Positions 1 to 10,532 of a stretch of 64,000 nt of DNA are shown one piece after another. The stretch is from Combretum micranthum (taxonomy: Eukaryota; Streptophyta; Magnoliopsida; Myrtales; Combretaceae), in NCBI GenBank assembly GCA_024138025.1, contig JAMXBD010002800.1:97931-161930 (forward strand), in the 5' to 3' direction. The translations under genes and the position numbers were made by a program. How positions within the stretch are numbered: the first letter of the stretch is position 1; each line of letters starts with the position of its first letter. Under the pieces are notes generated by a model. The model made no database searches. It saw only the letters and a program-made list of their open reading frames with translations, and was not told where the DNA came from.

Positions 1-1965
1 CTTAGTCTTGCATATATAAATGTGTTAGATGGTAGATCTTTATGAATATAAGACAAGGAACTTGAAAAGAAAAGGTTTTTATTAAAAATGTTTAAAAGAA
101 AATTCGGATGAACTTCAAGACCTATTTTAAAAATCCTTGAAACCTCTTTGAAACTCATATTTTACATGAAAAATGAAAGGTATATGTAATAGGTATCTCC
201 AAGTAATGATTTTTACAAGTTGAAATGAGTTTAGGCATGAGTAATGTGTAAAACAAGTAGTGAAATTAAGATGGAAAATTTTGAGTTAGTGTTCAAGTGA
301 TCAAATTCGTAATTTGAGATGATGCATATGTAATCACCTAGTATTCAAGCTCAAATTGCATGTTTTATGTGTTAAATGAAGTCCTTAGGTAATAGATATA
401 GTAAAGCTTTAAATTTTGATGCATTAAACAAGTTATCTCAAAGGAAACATGCAACAAATGAATTTTTCCAAAATTCGGATTTTTGTGAAAAGCTTATTTA
501 AAAATATACTTGCAAGGTGAAAAATGTAAATTTTTGTGTAGAAATGAAGGTCTTGGATAGTATAGATGATGAAGACTCATTTTTATTTAGATAACAAGTA
601 AATTCTAAGAATAAAATCCCAAAAAACTAAGGAGATATAAAATTGGAAAAAGTGGAATTTTAAGAAATAACTATTGTTGGAGTCTTGTAAGAATTAGGAG
701 TTCTTAAAGTTTCATTATAAAAAATCATCAAGATCATGCATATATTGAACTCATTACATGTCATTCATATTAGGAATTCATTCATATTTTATCTATACAT
801 GAATCATCAACTAGAAATATTTTGATTAAGTGCAAAACAATTTTTTAGAAATGGAAAAGTTACAGAACAAATCTGATCCCTCTATTCCATGACCTAAATG
901 TTTTCAAAACTGGAATTAATAATAGAAATAGATAGATCTTTCGAAGTAGATAGAAATCGATATAAAATTTGAGAAATTCCGAGTTAAAATGACCAAGTTA
1001 TGGCCTTTTTAAGTTGGAACTTCCGCAAATAGCGAGAATCACGATTTTGTTTAGTTTAGATGTATAGTTTGAATTAGTTAAGTGATGAGATTCTCATTAG
1101 GTTATTCTTATTCAATAGGTGATCCCGCGAATGATGATACCCTACCACCCGACTACTATTACTAAGAGACCAGCGTATCATGGCCGAATGAGTATCACTT
1201 CCGATTTCAATTATTGCTTGTGATTGTAATGATAGTTGCACTAATTGCTAAGCAAAGATAAAAAGAATGATTATGCATGATGGGGTTAGTTGGGAATTAT
1301 AATTGTCTGCTGTTGATATGTGAAGTTGAATTTAAAGAATATCGAAGCCGGGTGATAATTCATTGCTTGTATATAGAGGAGCTAGAGTTGATTGTCTGCG
1401 AATATTGCTTGGCCACCTAAAAGAATTGAATTAATCGATTATTAGACATTCAATATAAACTTGAATTCATTCATATCACGATGGGGATGGAGCATTAGCA
1501 TTTGTTGGTTTTTCGTGATCCATAAAACGAATATGTTGATTAATCGTGATCCATAAAACGAATATGTTGGTTAATCGTGATCCATAAAACGAATTATTGT
1601 TCAGTTGACCGTGAGCTTAAACGGCATCGTACCACAGGATTCGTTAATCTGCTAACCTGGGATGGAAGGCGCAAGTCCATCCACATATGATTTCCGGCTG
1701 GTCATATGTTTGTTGAATTCACGAGTTTGATGCATTTCACTTGATTGAATAATCACTTGCTTGAATGTTATGTCTTAATTGCGATATGGAAGTTTTCACT
1801 CACTAAGCTAGTTAGCTTACGCCCTTATAGTTTTTACTTGTTGCAGCACGAGTTCATTTGGCTTAGTCCAAGGCAGGCTACAGCTCAGGTACCGGAGCTA
1901 AGATTTTCCCTTAGAAGTTTATTTCGATTTTGTTTAGACTTCCATAGGAAACCAAAAGACTCTAG
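1..1965 (+). repeat. Truncated Ty3/gypsy LTR, plus orientation
   Basis: This stretch has no credible gene. From about 180 to 480 it is clearly similar to the interior of the 5 kb solo LTR at 39203-44249 (around 41990-42300), including the run about an A-to-G-rich 'aggcatgagtaatgtg' segment. Its last part has the 'ctcactaagctag..agctta..cccttatag' block seen near the 3' ends of the other plus-strand LTRs at 31610 and 43805. The start is outside the window and the 3' end is cut at 1965, where a copia LTR begins. Short ORFs here are chance. Confidence 0.7.
1513..1599. repeat. 31-bp tandem repeat, about 2.8 copies
   Basis: Units beginning tcgtgatccataaaacgaat start at 1513, 1544 and 1575. They lie inside the truncated gypsy LTR and are absent from the related LTR at 39203-44249, so the expansion is local. 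Confidence 0.85.
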
Positions 1966-3498
1966 TGTTGGGAATTTACGATCCAAATATGAATCGTGCA
2001 GGGAAAATCGTTTTTTTTTTTTTAAATTCCCAATTGGATCCAAGCGTTCCAATTAAATCAGAAAGAAAAGGGAATCGTGTACCTTTTTATTTTGATGATG
2101 GGATCAAGGAGATGCAGATTACACCAACTCCCTCTACCGGTATCCACGCGAATGAATTGGATCTTCGTGTGTGCTAGCACGTCGAAAAATTTCGACCTTT
2201 GGGAATCCCTCACACTCTCTTTCTAGGTTACGAATTTTCTTTCTAAATGACGGCCAGCGTCAGATGATAAAAAATAACCTAGTGGAGAATATATGTAGTG
2301 ATATATATATAAGGGTTATGTCTTTTCAAATTACCCTGATATATAAATAAGGGTTATGTCTTTTCAAATTACCCTGATATATATAAGGGTTATGTCTTTT
2401 CAAATTACCCTGATATATAAATAAGGGTTATGTCTCTTTAAATTATGTAGAAAGACATATATCCTTATTATCCGAATTTATTTATTTGTTAATTTTAATC
2501 TAATTAAAATCGACAAATAAATAATTAATCAATTCCCAATACGATTATCGAAGATCCATCTTATTCATTCTTTGTGTGTGACCCTGTAGGTTCACTTAAA
2601 ATTGGTAGTAGCTCTTAAACATTTTTTTTAGGACTACAAGACATAATTGGTCTCTAGCAAGACATTATGTCTACCCAATTTTAGTGAAGATCGATGATCC
2701 GACTTTACCTACTAACAGTTAGTCATTCAGTCCTTTTGTTACACGATATCTTATAATCAAACATAAGGTGTGGATCAAAACACTCTTATATTGTCTAATT
2801 ACTTATTTCTTGAATCTAGAGTTTGACTGATTTAAACAAATGATATTGATAACTCTTTATCAATTCATTCGAGCATGGCCATGCATTTCTCAGTCTTACT
2901 CATCAAGGGGCCTGATAGATATCTCTCTCAAATTAATGAGATGAACAAATCCCTTCACTAACACTCACATTCCTCTATATAACATATTGCATGTCCAAGT
3001 TTATTCTTACAATCATCCAATTAAAGATGATGAAGAGATGAATCAAAACATGGAAACTGCTATATAGGAATCCATGGTGCCATTAGGTCAAAGGACTAAA
3101 ACAACATTGTAAATAAGAATACTTATTGCATTGATCCATACAGTATTCTTATAGTTGGTCAATCCAATACAATACACTCCTGTTTGTATCTATGTGCTGA
3201 ATTGATATCCCATATCCATGATCAGTAAAACTTGATCATCATACAGCAATCATACTAGTCTTAATTCATTATCATTCCACATAATGAGTGACTAGGGATA
3301 ATTTAGAATAAAGTTATAATTCAGCTTATGGTTCTACTATTAAAGTCACATACTTTAACGACATAAGGTATAACTAAATATTCAAGGAATAACATTACCA
3401 AAGTAAATAGGCCAAAAATAACTTTGATAATTAAAATGACTTGATAACAAACATACAAATGATAAAGAATCCATATGGCCTAGGGCACATTACTAGCA
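1966..3498 (-). repeat. 3' LTR of the copia element
   Basis: On the plus strand it starts TGTTGGGAATTTACG at 1966 and ends CTAGCA at 3498, giving TG...CA termini. It is followed by the pyrimidine-rich complement of a polypurine tract (atctcccacttgc) and then by the RNase H end. The length of 1533 bp is long for copia but normal for the Angela lineage. It holds no gene. The 5-bp flank is TCTAG, and the partner duplication cannot be found because the other end is deleted. Confidence 0.8.
2311..2449. repeat. 36-38 bp tandem repeat inside copia LTR
   Basis: Units beginning aagggttatgtcttttcaaa start at 2311, 2349, 2385 and 2423. The fourth is incomplete and diverged. The spacer between units is AT-rich (gatatataaat). 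The array lies near the outer (U5) end of the LTR. Confidence 0.9.
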
Positions 3499-3511
3499 AT
3501 CTCCCACTTGC
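3499..3511 (-). other. Copia polypurine tract
   Basis: The minus strand reads GCAAGTGGGAGAT immediately before the LTR. This position and composition are those of the plus-strand DNA primer (PPT) of copia elements, which often contain AAGTGGGAGAT. Confidence 0.75.
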
Positions 3512-3512
3512 A

Positions 3513-4949
3513 CTAGGCCTGACTAACAACAGATTTGATGCCTAACGCACAAGTATGACCATAATGCTTAGACTGGGAAAGAGGCTTAGTCAATGGATTA
3601 GCAATATTTTCATCTGTGTGTACTCTGCATATCTTGACATCTCCTGTATCGATGATCTCTCGAATGAGATGGTATCGTCTGAGTATGTGTTTGGATCGCT
3701 GATGTGATCTTGGTTCCTTAGCCTGTGCAATTGCTCCATTGTTGTCACAATAGAGGGCAACAGGATCTGCAATACTAGGAACAACTCCCAAAGAAGTAAT
3801 GAACTTCTTGATCCAAACTGCTTCCTTAGCTGCATCTGATGCTGCTATATACTCAGCTTCTGTTGTAGAATCTGCGACTGTGTCCTGTTTGGAACTTTTC
3901 CAGCTTACAGCACCTCCATTCAAACAAAACACATAACTAGATTGCGATCTGTAATCATCTAAATCGGACTGAAAACTGGCATCCGTGTAACCATTAACAA
4001 CTAGATCGCCTTCTTCTCCTCCATATGTCAAAACTACATCCTTAGTCCTTCGTAAGTACTTTAGAATGTTTTTTACTGCTATCCAGTGACTCTCACCTGG
4101 ATCTGATTGATATCTACTAGTGATGCTTAATGCATAAGCGACATCTGGTCGAGTGCATAACATGGCATACATGATGGAACCAATAGCCGAGGCATATGGA
4201 ATCCTACTCATGCGCTCCCGCTCTTCCTTTGAAGCAGGACATTGAGTCTTACTCAATTTGATTCCATGTGACATTGGTAGGAATCCTCTTTTGGAGTTTT
4301 CCATACTAAACCTTTTAAGTACTTTGTCAATGTACGCACTTTGACTCAGGTTAATGATCTTTCTAGATCTATCTCTATAGATCTTGATGCCTAGAATATA
4401 GGCAGCTTCACCTAAGTCCTTCATTGAGAAACAATTTCCTAACCATGTTTTTACGGTCTGTAATGTAGGAATATCGTTTCCAATGAGTAATATGTCGTCT
4501 ACATAAAGCACCAAGAAAACTATTGCGCTCCCACTAACTTTCTTGTAAACACAAGGTTCATCTTCATTCTTGACGAAATCAAACTGTTTGATTGCTTCAT
4601 CAAAACGAAGATTCCAACTCCGAGATGCTTGCTTCAATCCATAAATGGACCTTTGAAGCTTGCAAACTTTATGTGAATTTCCTGGAATGTCAAAACCTTC
4701 AGGTTGTGTCATGTACACATCCTCGAGAAGGCTTCCATTCAAAAAAGCTGTTTTGACATCCATTTGCCATATTTCGTAGTCATAATACACAGCTATAGCA
4801 AGGAGAATTCTAATAGATTTAAGCATGACTACAGGTGAAAAGGTTTCATCATAGTCTATACCATGAGTTTGTTTAAACCTTTTGCGACTAGTCGAGCTTT
4901 GTATGTATGTACTTTACCATCCATGTCAGTTTTCTTTTTGAAAACCCAT
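3513..4949 (-). CDS. Copia pol C-terminal part: reverse transcriptase and RNase H (frameshifted)
   Basis: The open frame from 4826 to 3513 (437 codons) carries the RVT_2 reverse transcriptase and the copia RNase H. Visible landmarks are WQMDVKTAFLNG near its start, the catalytic YVDD box about residue 108, the Ty1/copia block RPDVAYALS, and RNase H motifs GYTDA, DSTTEAEYIAAS and LYCDNNGAI. The frame should join the integrase frame upstream, but two single-base changes break it: an extra base in the C-run at 4955-4958 and a missing base around 4872-4878. The second restores the frame broken by the first. The Met at 4826 is internal to the domain, not a real start. It is not functional as it stands. 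Confidence 0.9.
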
Positions 4950-6674
4950 TTACACCCCAATTGTTTTGACACCATCAGGTGGATCAATCAAAGTCCAAAC
5001 TTGATTATCATACATGGATTGCATTTCCGTTTCCATGGCTGCTAACCATTTCTCAGAGTCAGGGCCCTTTATCGCTTCCTGGTATGACATGGGCTCACTT
5101 TGATCTATGAGTATCACATCACGATCGTCAGTGACTAGAAATCCATATCTCAAAGGCTCATGACGAATCCTACCAGATCTGCGCGGGCCTTCAGCTAGTG
5201 GTGCAGGCTCAACAACATTTTGTGAGTCTGATTGAATATCCATCAAAGGTGTTATGTCTGTTTGTGGTTCTCGAACTTCTTCGAGTTGTACTTTACTCCC
5301 ACTAGTTCCTTTAGAGACAAATTCTCTTTCTAGGAAGTGACCGTTACGAGCAACAAACACTTTGTTCTCAGATCGGTTGTAGAAGTAGTATCCTTTTGTT
5401 TCTTTTGGGTATCCCACAAACAAACATTTATCAGATTTGGGTGCCAATTTGTCAGACAATTGACGTTTGACATAAGCATCACAGCCCCATATCTTTAGAA
5501 AAGACAAGCTAGGACGTTTTCCAGTCCATAATTCATATGGTGTCTTTTCAACTGATTTTGATGGAACTCTATTTAATATGAACGCAGCAGTTTCAAGGGC
5601 ATATCCCCAAAAGGATATTGGAAGATCTGTCTGACTCATCATCGATCTAACCATATCTAATAAGGTACGATTCCTCCTTTCAGAAACGCCATTCCATTGT
5701 GGTGTTCCTGGAGGAGTCAATTGTGAGACTATCCCACAATCCTTAAGATAGTCAGAAAATTCTTGGTTTAAATATTCACCACCTCGATCTGATCGAATGG
5801 CCTTAATATTTTTACCAAGTTGATTTTGCACTTCATTTTTGAACATCTTGAACTTTTCAAAAGATTCAGATTTATGCTTCATGAGATACAGATATCCATA
5901 CCTACTGAAGTCATCAGTGAAAGTAATGAAGTACAAATAACCTCCTCTAGCAGGTGAACTTAATGGTCCGCATACATCTGTATGTATTAGGGCCAATAAG
6001 TCAATGGCTCTCTCACCTTGTCCAGTGAAAGGAGCTTTTGTCATCTTACCCATTAAACAAGATTCACATGATTCATATGATTCAAAGTCAAATGAATTCA
6101 GAAGTCCATCTTGATGAAGCTTAGATATGCGTTTCTCATTAATGTGTCCCAAGCGACAATGCCAGAAGTAGGTTGGATTCAAATTATTAGATTTGAATCT
6201 TTTGGTATTAATGTTATGGATGGACTTATTATCAGAATCATCAAAGTTCAGAACATAGAGACCATTCACTAAATGAGCAAGACCATAAAAGATGTCTCTA
6301 TGATGGATAGAAATTGTATTATTCTCAATAATAAATTTAAAACCATCCTTATCTAAACAAGAAACTGAAATAATGTTGCAGCTCATAGCTGGCACATAAT
6401 AACAATTATTTAAAATTAAAATAAGTCCAGAAGGCAAAGTCAATTCAAAAGTTCCTATGGCTAGTGCAGCAACCTTTGCTCCATTTGCCACGCGTAAGTC
6501 CACTTCGCCTTTAGTCAATTTTCTACTTTGCTTTAGACCCTGCACATTTGCACAAATGTGAGATCCACAGCCAGTATCTAATACCCATGATGCAGAAGTA
6601 GATAAATTGATTTGTATGACATAAATAACTGAAGTAGTAGTCTCACTACCCTTCTTCTTTTTCAGATCCTCCAA
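4950..6674 (-). CDS. Copia pol N-terminal part: protease and integrase
   Basis: This is 574 codons without a stop. In order: the tail of the gag zinc knuckle just upstream (GHWKRNC, about 6690), the aspartic protease site WVLDTGCGSH about residues 31-40, the gag_pre-integrase zinc region (H..LGH...CESCLMGK), and the integrase core with HTDVCGP, SDRGGEY and NGVSERRNRTL supplying the D, D and E catalytic residues. A C-terminal CDAYVK...LFVGYPKETKGY segment follows. The wording is close to BARE-1, so I place it in the Angela clade. The protein would act in the virus-like particle to mature proteins and insert cDNA. The frame ends at a frameshift at 4955-4958. Confidence 0.92.
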   Translation of the reverse strand: MEDLKKKKGSETTTSVIYVIQINLSTSASWVLDTGCGSHICANVQGLKQSRKLTKGEVDLRVANGAKVAALAIGTFELTLPSGLILILNNCYYVPAMSCNIISVSCLDKDGFKFIIENNTISIHHRDIFYGLAHLVNGLYVLNFDDSDNKSIHNINTKRFKSNNLNPTYFWHCRLGHINEKRISKLHQDGLLNSFDFESYESCESCLMGKMTKAPFTGQGERAIDLLALIHTDVCGPLSSPARGGYLYFITFTDDFSRYGYLYLMKHKSESFEKFKMFKNEVQNQLGKNIKAIRSDRGGEYLNQEFSDYLKDCGIVSQLTPPGTPQWNGVSERRNRTLLDMVRSMMSQTDLPISFWGYALETAAFILNRVPSKSVEKTPYELWTGKRPSLSFLKIWGCDAYVKRQLSDKLAPKSDKCLFVGYPKETKGYYFYNRSENKVFVARNGHFLEREFVSKGTSGSKVQLEEVREPQTDITPLMDIQSDSQNVVEPAPLAEGPRRSGRIRHEPLRYGFLVTDDRDVILIDQSEPMSYQEAIKGPDSEKWLAAMETEMQSMYDNQVWTLIDPPDGVKTIGV

Positions 6675-6739
6675 ATACAGCTTGCAATTTCTTTTCCAAT
6701 GACCCGGTTCATTACTAGAAACTTGGTGTGTCCATAATG

Positions 6740-7700
6740 AGTTTGAGGGGCATTCCTTTGAATCATCCTTTGATTTGATCCTTAGTTGGTAGTATTGCGA
6801 TCTTAAATCTTGAGAAAACGAGTTTGCTCCTTATAGTTGGTCAAAAGATCTTTAGTTCTAGGGAGTGGGTGTTCACTTTGTTCCTTTTGGAAAGTCAACA
6901 TATCGGTCTAGGGGTTTATCCTTTTTCTTCCATTATAAGTTGAACTGGCATATTCCATGGGGGTATACTTGATTGCATAAAGTCCTGATTCAAAATTCTC
7001 GTAGTTGGTTCCCTAACTTCTTTTGAACTTTATTAAGATTATTCATAGGCCATTAGTCTTTTCTCAAAGTTGATCCTCCTCTTCGGATGTCATCCTATTT
7101 ATCCGGAAACTTCATTGAAAATCGCGAATGCCTCTAAGGGTCGGTTTCTCTTCATTTTCTTGTGTGTCATCTAGATAGTCATTCATTTTTGGAATTTTCT
7201 CTATTATCTTAAAAGAATTGTGACTCTTCTTTTACCAACGTTCTCTTCCCTTCTTATTGTTTTATGAGTTCTATGTTCTCCTTGTGACTTTTATTAGAGT
7301 TCTATCGAGAGGTAAACGTCTTGTACCAAGGATTACTTCTTAATTTCGTCACGAAGGACCGCATGTCCTTACGTCGTTTATAGATGATCCTTCAATACTT
7401 TTTGAATTTCATCGTCCTTTCTTGTGGGGATTTTAAATCTTAAAACTAGGGGTTGTAGTTTGTTATTGGTAGTCCCAACTTCTCATCTAGACTAGATGTA
7501 AGAGAATGTATTGCTCCGAAATCCAAAAGAGCAAAAACTTTTTGGTCTCCTAATCGTACTCTTTCTGCGTATCTGATAGAGGGATTATTATTTCCATTCT
7601 CATCTCCACTTATCTATAAAAACTTTAAACTATTGCTTGAAACAAAGGAATAACAACAAAGGGATTTAAGGCTTATCGGTTCCCATGTTGCAGTTATAGC
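6740..7700 (-). pseudogene. Decayed gypsy protease and RT fragment
   Basis: No long ORF survives, but minus-strand readings are recognisable. Around 7480-7600 a retroviral-type protease stretch appears, with RLGDQKVFALLDFGAIHSL: the catalytic D-T/S-G has become D-F-G. Around 6780-6890 the reading resembles the RT segment containing the [13 protein letters not shown] block of gypsy elements, heavily mutated and frameshifted. Order (protease right, RT left) fits a minus-strand gypsy pol. The fragment stops where the copia sequence begins. Confidence 0.65.
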
Positions 7701-7705
7701 CTCTC

Positions 7706-9040
7706 TTGTATTCTAAGGCAGGCAAGTCTCATCTACTTCATTTATTTCTTCACTTATCCATTGTCTCTCCTGGTTGTAGATTCAAATTCCTGAAGCAATG
7801 GATCTTGATCCGCTTTCACTTCTATTCCATTTCCTTTCCCAATCCTTATAGGACAAATCTTCTGAAGATCTTGTCAGAATATTCCTCCCTTGTGACAGTT
7901 GTTGAGAGAAATGCCCTTCTGTTTGCAGACATGACAAATATTGATTCCTTTGTTTGGACATTTGATATATTATGGCCTGCATCTCCATAGAAGAAACACT
8001 TTCAAATAACTGAGGGCACTTCTTGGGTAGTGTGTGCTCCACTGCACTTCCAACACTGGACGTCTTTTGGTGTGATCTCCCACTGTCATCATTGTTCTTA
8101 TAGTTGTGGAGATTTTGAATTTCTTTTGTGGGGGTATGAACTGGATTCAACATAAAACTTCTTCTCAACAGTCAAGGATTTCCTCTTCTTCTTTCTTCTT
8201 TCTTTTCTTGCTCCTTCTACAACGAGCTCTCTCCACCAATTCTCGGTAACTCCTTATATCAAATTCTTCCAACCTCATTCTGAGGTCTTCATCCAATCCT
8301 CCTATAAAGACTTGTCTTTTCAATTGCTCGCTGTACTTGTAGGAGTCAGGGGCATGCTGCAATAATCTATTGAACTCGGTCTCGTATTGCTCGATAGTTC
8401 TTCCCTTCTGAGCAATTTGCAAAAAGTCTGCACTATATCTTACTCGTAGGCTCCCTGCGAAGTAATTCTCCAAGAACTCATGTCTGAACATTTCCCAAGT
8501 GATTGGAGTTATCAGCTCCCTTTTCTTTGATTCCCACCATATTCTGGCGTTTAGACGAAGCATGAATGTTTCATACTTGATTCGTAGGTGATGTGGAACC
8601 TCATATGCATCGAAAGACATCTCAATTTGGGCCAGCCAATCTTCGACCTCTTCTGGCTTATCATAAGCTCCCTCAAAGTAGCAGTTGCTTTTGATAAAAA
8701 TCAGGCAACGTACTTTTATATGGCCTTAGCGATGGGGGTGGAGGTGAAGTCGTATTTTGGGAGTGCATGTTCCTTTGTACAGATGCCTTAGTTGATACTT
8801 GTTGTTATGGCGGTGTTGGTATAGGTGCCGGTGTTGTTGCTGAGGCAGTTTCAGGTACGGGTGCTTGTGCTGGCATGTTTTGCCCAATTGCTTCTAATAC
8901 GTGGGTCAAATGTCCTAGCGTGGCATGCAAGTCCATCTGAGGTGCAGCAGCTCCTGAAGCAGCAGGTTGCTCCGCTTCCACATCCGGTTGGTTAGAGGCA
9001 CTTTGCTCCTCTCTTCGTCTTCCTCTATTTCGGCTGTTTT
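7706..9040 (-). pseudogene. Gypsy Gag (capsid plus zinc knuckles), broken
   Basis: The N-terminal part starts near 9040 and is rich in Ala, Pro and Gln, with stops. The frame 8620-8165 (151 codons) has the retrotransposon Gag capsid domain: RIKYETFMLRLNARIWWESKK, then WEMFRHEFLENYF and the block QYETEFNRLLQHAP, typical of plant Ty3/gypsy Gag (PF03732). Downstream (8070-7930) in another frame are two degenerate CCHC knuckles, one beginning CWKCSGAH with its last Cys changed to Val. Gag would package the element RNA in cytoplasmic particles. The breaks make this copy inactive. Confidence 0.82.
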
Positions 9041-9383
9041 AAATTTTCCTAAGTTAGGTTTTAGTGATTTTTGATAACTTAATTAAATTTTTGTCGGAAA
9101 TTGGTGGATGTAACGGAAACTTTAACATACATAAAAGATAATAAAATTTAAATCAAGACAATATCTGAGATTAAACTTAATGCATAACATCGTTAATATT
9201 GAAATAAAATTCATACATGGAATAGAAATATTTAATCAAAGGAAATCACAAAAGGGAAATTACATAGACAACAATAAAACATTGTTCCGAATAAACTTAA
9301 AGATAGACTGAGATCGCGGATCTAGTTTTTAGTTACAAAATTTAAGCTGGACTTCTAAGGATATGCCCAATCTTCTTCCTTCC
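9041..9383 (-). other. AT-rich spacer between extra ORF and gag
   Basis: About 340 bases with many stops on both strands. I see no gene or motif in it. Confidence 0.5.
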
Positions 9384-10292
9384 TTCATTCTTCGGGTGCA
9401 TCTCCAGGATTACCGCTGGATGCTCCAGGGTTTCTCTTTCTCATAAAATGCTCAAAGTATTTCTTCCTTTTTCTAGCTGCCTCCCTTAACTTTTCATGTA
9501 TATTGGTAAGCTCTTCACCAGCCAGTTCTGGTACAATGTCATGGATGGTTCTTCAGGTAACAGCCCCTTCTGTTTCCATGTTATCATTCTCATTGGATGG
9601 GACATTGTTTGTGTTCATGGTATAGTCCGCTCCTTGTCTCCTTTGGGCTTATTGTTCCTCCAAATAGCGAATGATTCTTGCTTCTTCACTATTCCAAGGT
9701 ACGTCCACTCCAGCAGCGGTCTGGTCTTCTTCTTCTTGTTCCGGTCCTTCTTCATTGTCTTCTTCCAGGTCTTCTGTAGAATCTTCGCTTTCTTCTTCCA
9801 TTGGCTCTTCTCTTATCACTGTCCCATCCCTGCGTAAACGTAGGGCCTCATTACTTCTCAACTGGATTCCGGTGAAGGCGGGTGGCTCAGTGGACATTTG
9901 AGTTGGTGGCCGCAGAACTTCTTAGTACACTCCATGCCAGTGGAAAACGTTGTTAAGGTCAGCTTTCATCCATTCGAGATGGTCCGTCAAGTTATCATGG
10001 GCGTAAACAAACATTGGTCCAATTCGGGTCCAAGTTTGAAAATCTGGTGAAGTTCGACCTTCATCTTCACTAAGGATGAAAGTTGCTTCCCTCAGCATTG
10101 GTTGGTCTTCGCGATGGCAACGATTCATTCCACAGCATACATCATCTCCAACTCAGTCATTTTCTTTCCTATAGGGCAGTTGTGGATGGTCTGTACTACT
10201 CCCTTCCACTCGGTTTGCATCATTCCCTTCTTCCAGATTAGGAACATTTCTCGGACGGTCTTAGGTTGTCCGCTAAGGTGAATTCTTCGCAT
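9384..10292 (-). pseudogene. Extra ORF between PBS and gag of the gypsy element (unknown function)
   Basis: I do not recognise this protein. A minus-strand reading begins with ATG at 10292 (MRRIHLSGQPKTVREMF), meets a stop at 10125-10127, then shifts one frame into 10128-9922 (contains FQTWTRIGPMFVYAHDNLTD). It continues in the same frame past a stop into 9897-9649, where the sequence becomes strongly acidic (runs of Glu and Asp). Past two more stops it reaches a basic helix-like end (KLREAARKRKKYFEHFMRKR) stopping near 9384. That is about 300 residues with one frameshift and three stops. Coherent amino-acid composition across breaks argues for a former gene. Plant Ty3/gypsy elements of the Tat/Ogre group have an extra ORF before gag, but usually not chromoviruses. 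Confidence 0.5.
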
Positions 10293-10512
10293 AACACCCT
10301 AAGTCTTAGTCGAAATTTTCTAGTTCTCAAAGGGTCCTTTTCGAAATTTTATCTTGTAAATGGGCTTCATCTATGGTAATCTATGCAAAAAGAGAGAAGT
10401 TAGAAAGCTTATTCTATCAATTCTATCTTATCTAAGTCTTTCTTATTTCTATTCTTAATTCAATTCCTCTTAAGTCCAATTCTATACTTATGATTCCTAG
10501 GTTCTTAACCAT

Positions 10513-10524
10513 GTTCTGATACCA
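10513..10524 (-). other. Primer-binding site, initiator tRNA-Met
   Basis: The minus strand reads TGGTATCAGAAC, 11 of 12 bases matching the usual plant retroelement PBS TGGTATCAGAGC. It lies 8 bases inside the LTR end at 10533, which fixes the element's direction. Confidence 0.85.
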
Positions 10525-10532
10525 ACTTAAAC

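Larger units (their letters stand above)
1966..6730 (-). mobile_element. Angela/BARE-like Ty1/copia retrotransposon, 5'-truncated
   Basis: The element reads right to left: residual gag zinc knuckle (about 6680-6710), protease, integrase, RT, RNase H, polypurine tract, 3' LTR. Domain order PR-INT-RT-RH is the copia order. The integrase and RT wording and the long LTR resemble the Angela lineage (BARE-1). Gag and the 5' LTR are missing: near 6730 the sequence changes abruptly into decayed gypsy pol. The outer LTR end abuts a gypsy LTR at 1965, so the element probably inserted into that LTR and a later deletion removed its 5' part. Confidence 0.85.

Noticed and set aside
2311..2449. Regular spaced repeats considered as a CRISPR-like array
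   Set aside because: Units are directly tandem with no unique spacers, inside a plant copia LTR.
9496..9837. 113-codon plus-strand ORF, partly aromatic
   Set aside because: It is antisense to the acidic extra ORF of the gypsy element. The minus-strand reading has coherent composition across stops and fits the element's direction.
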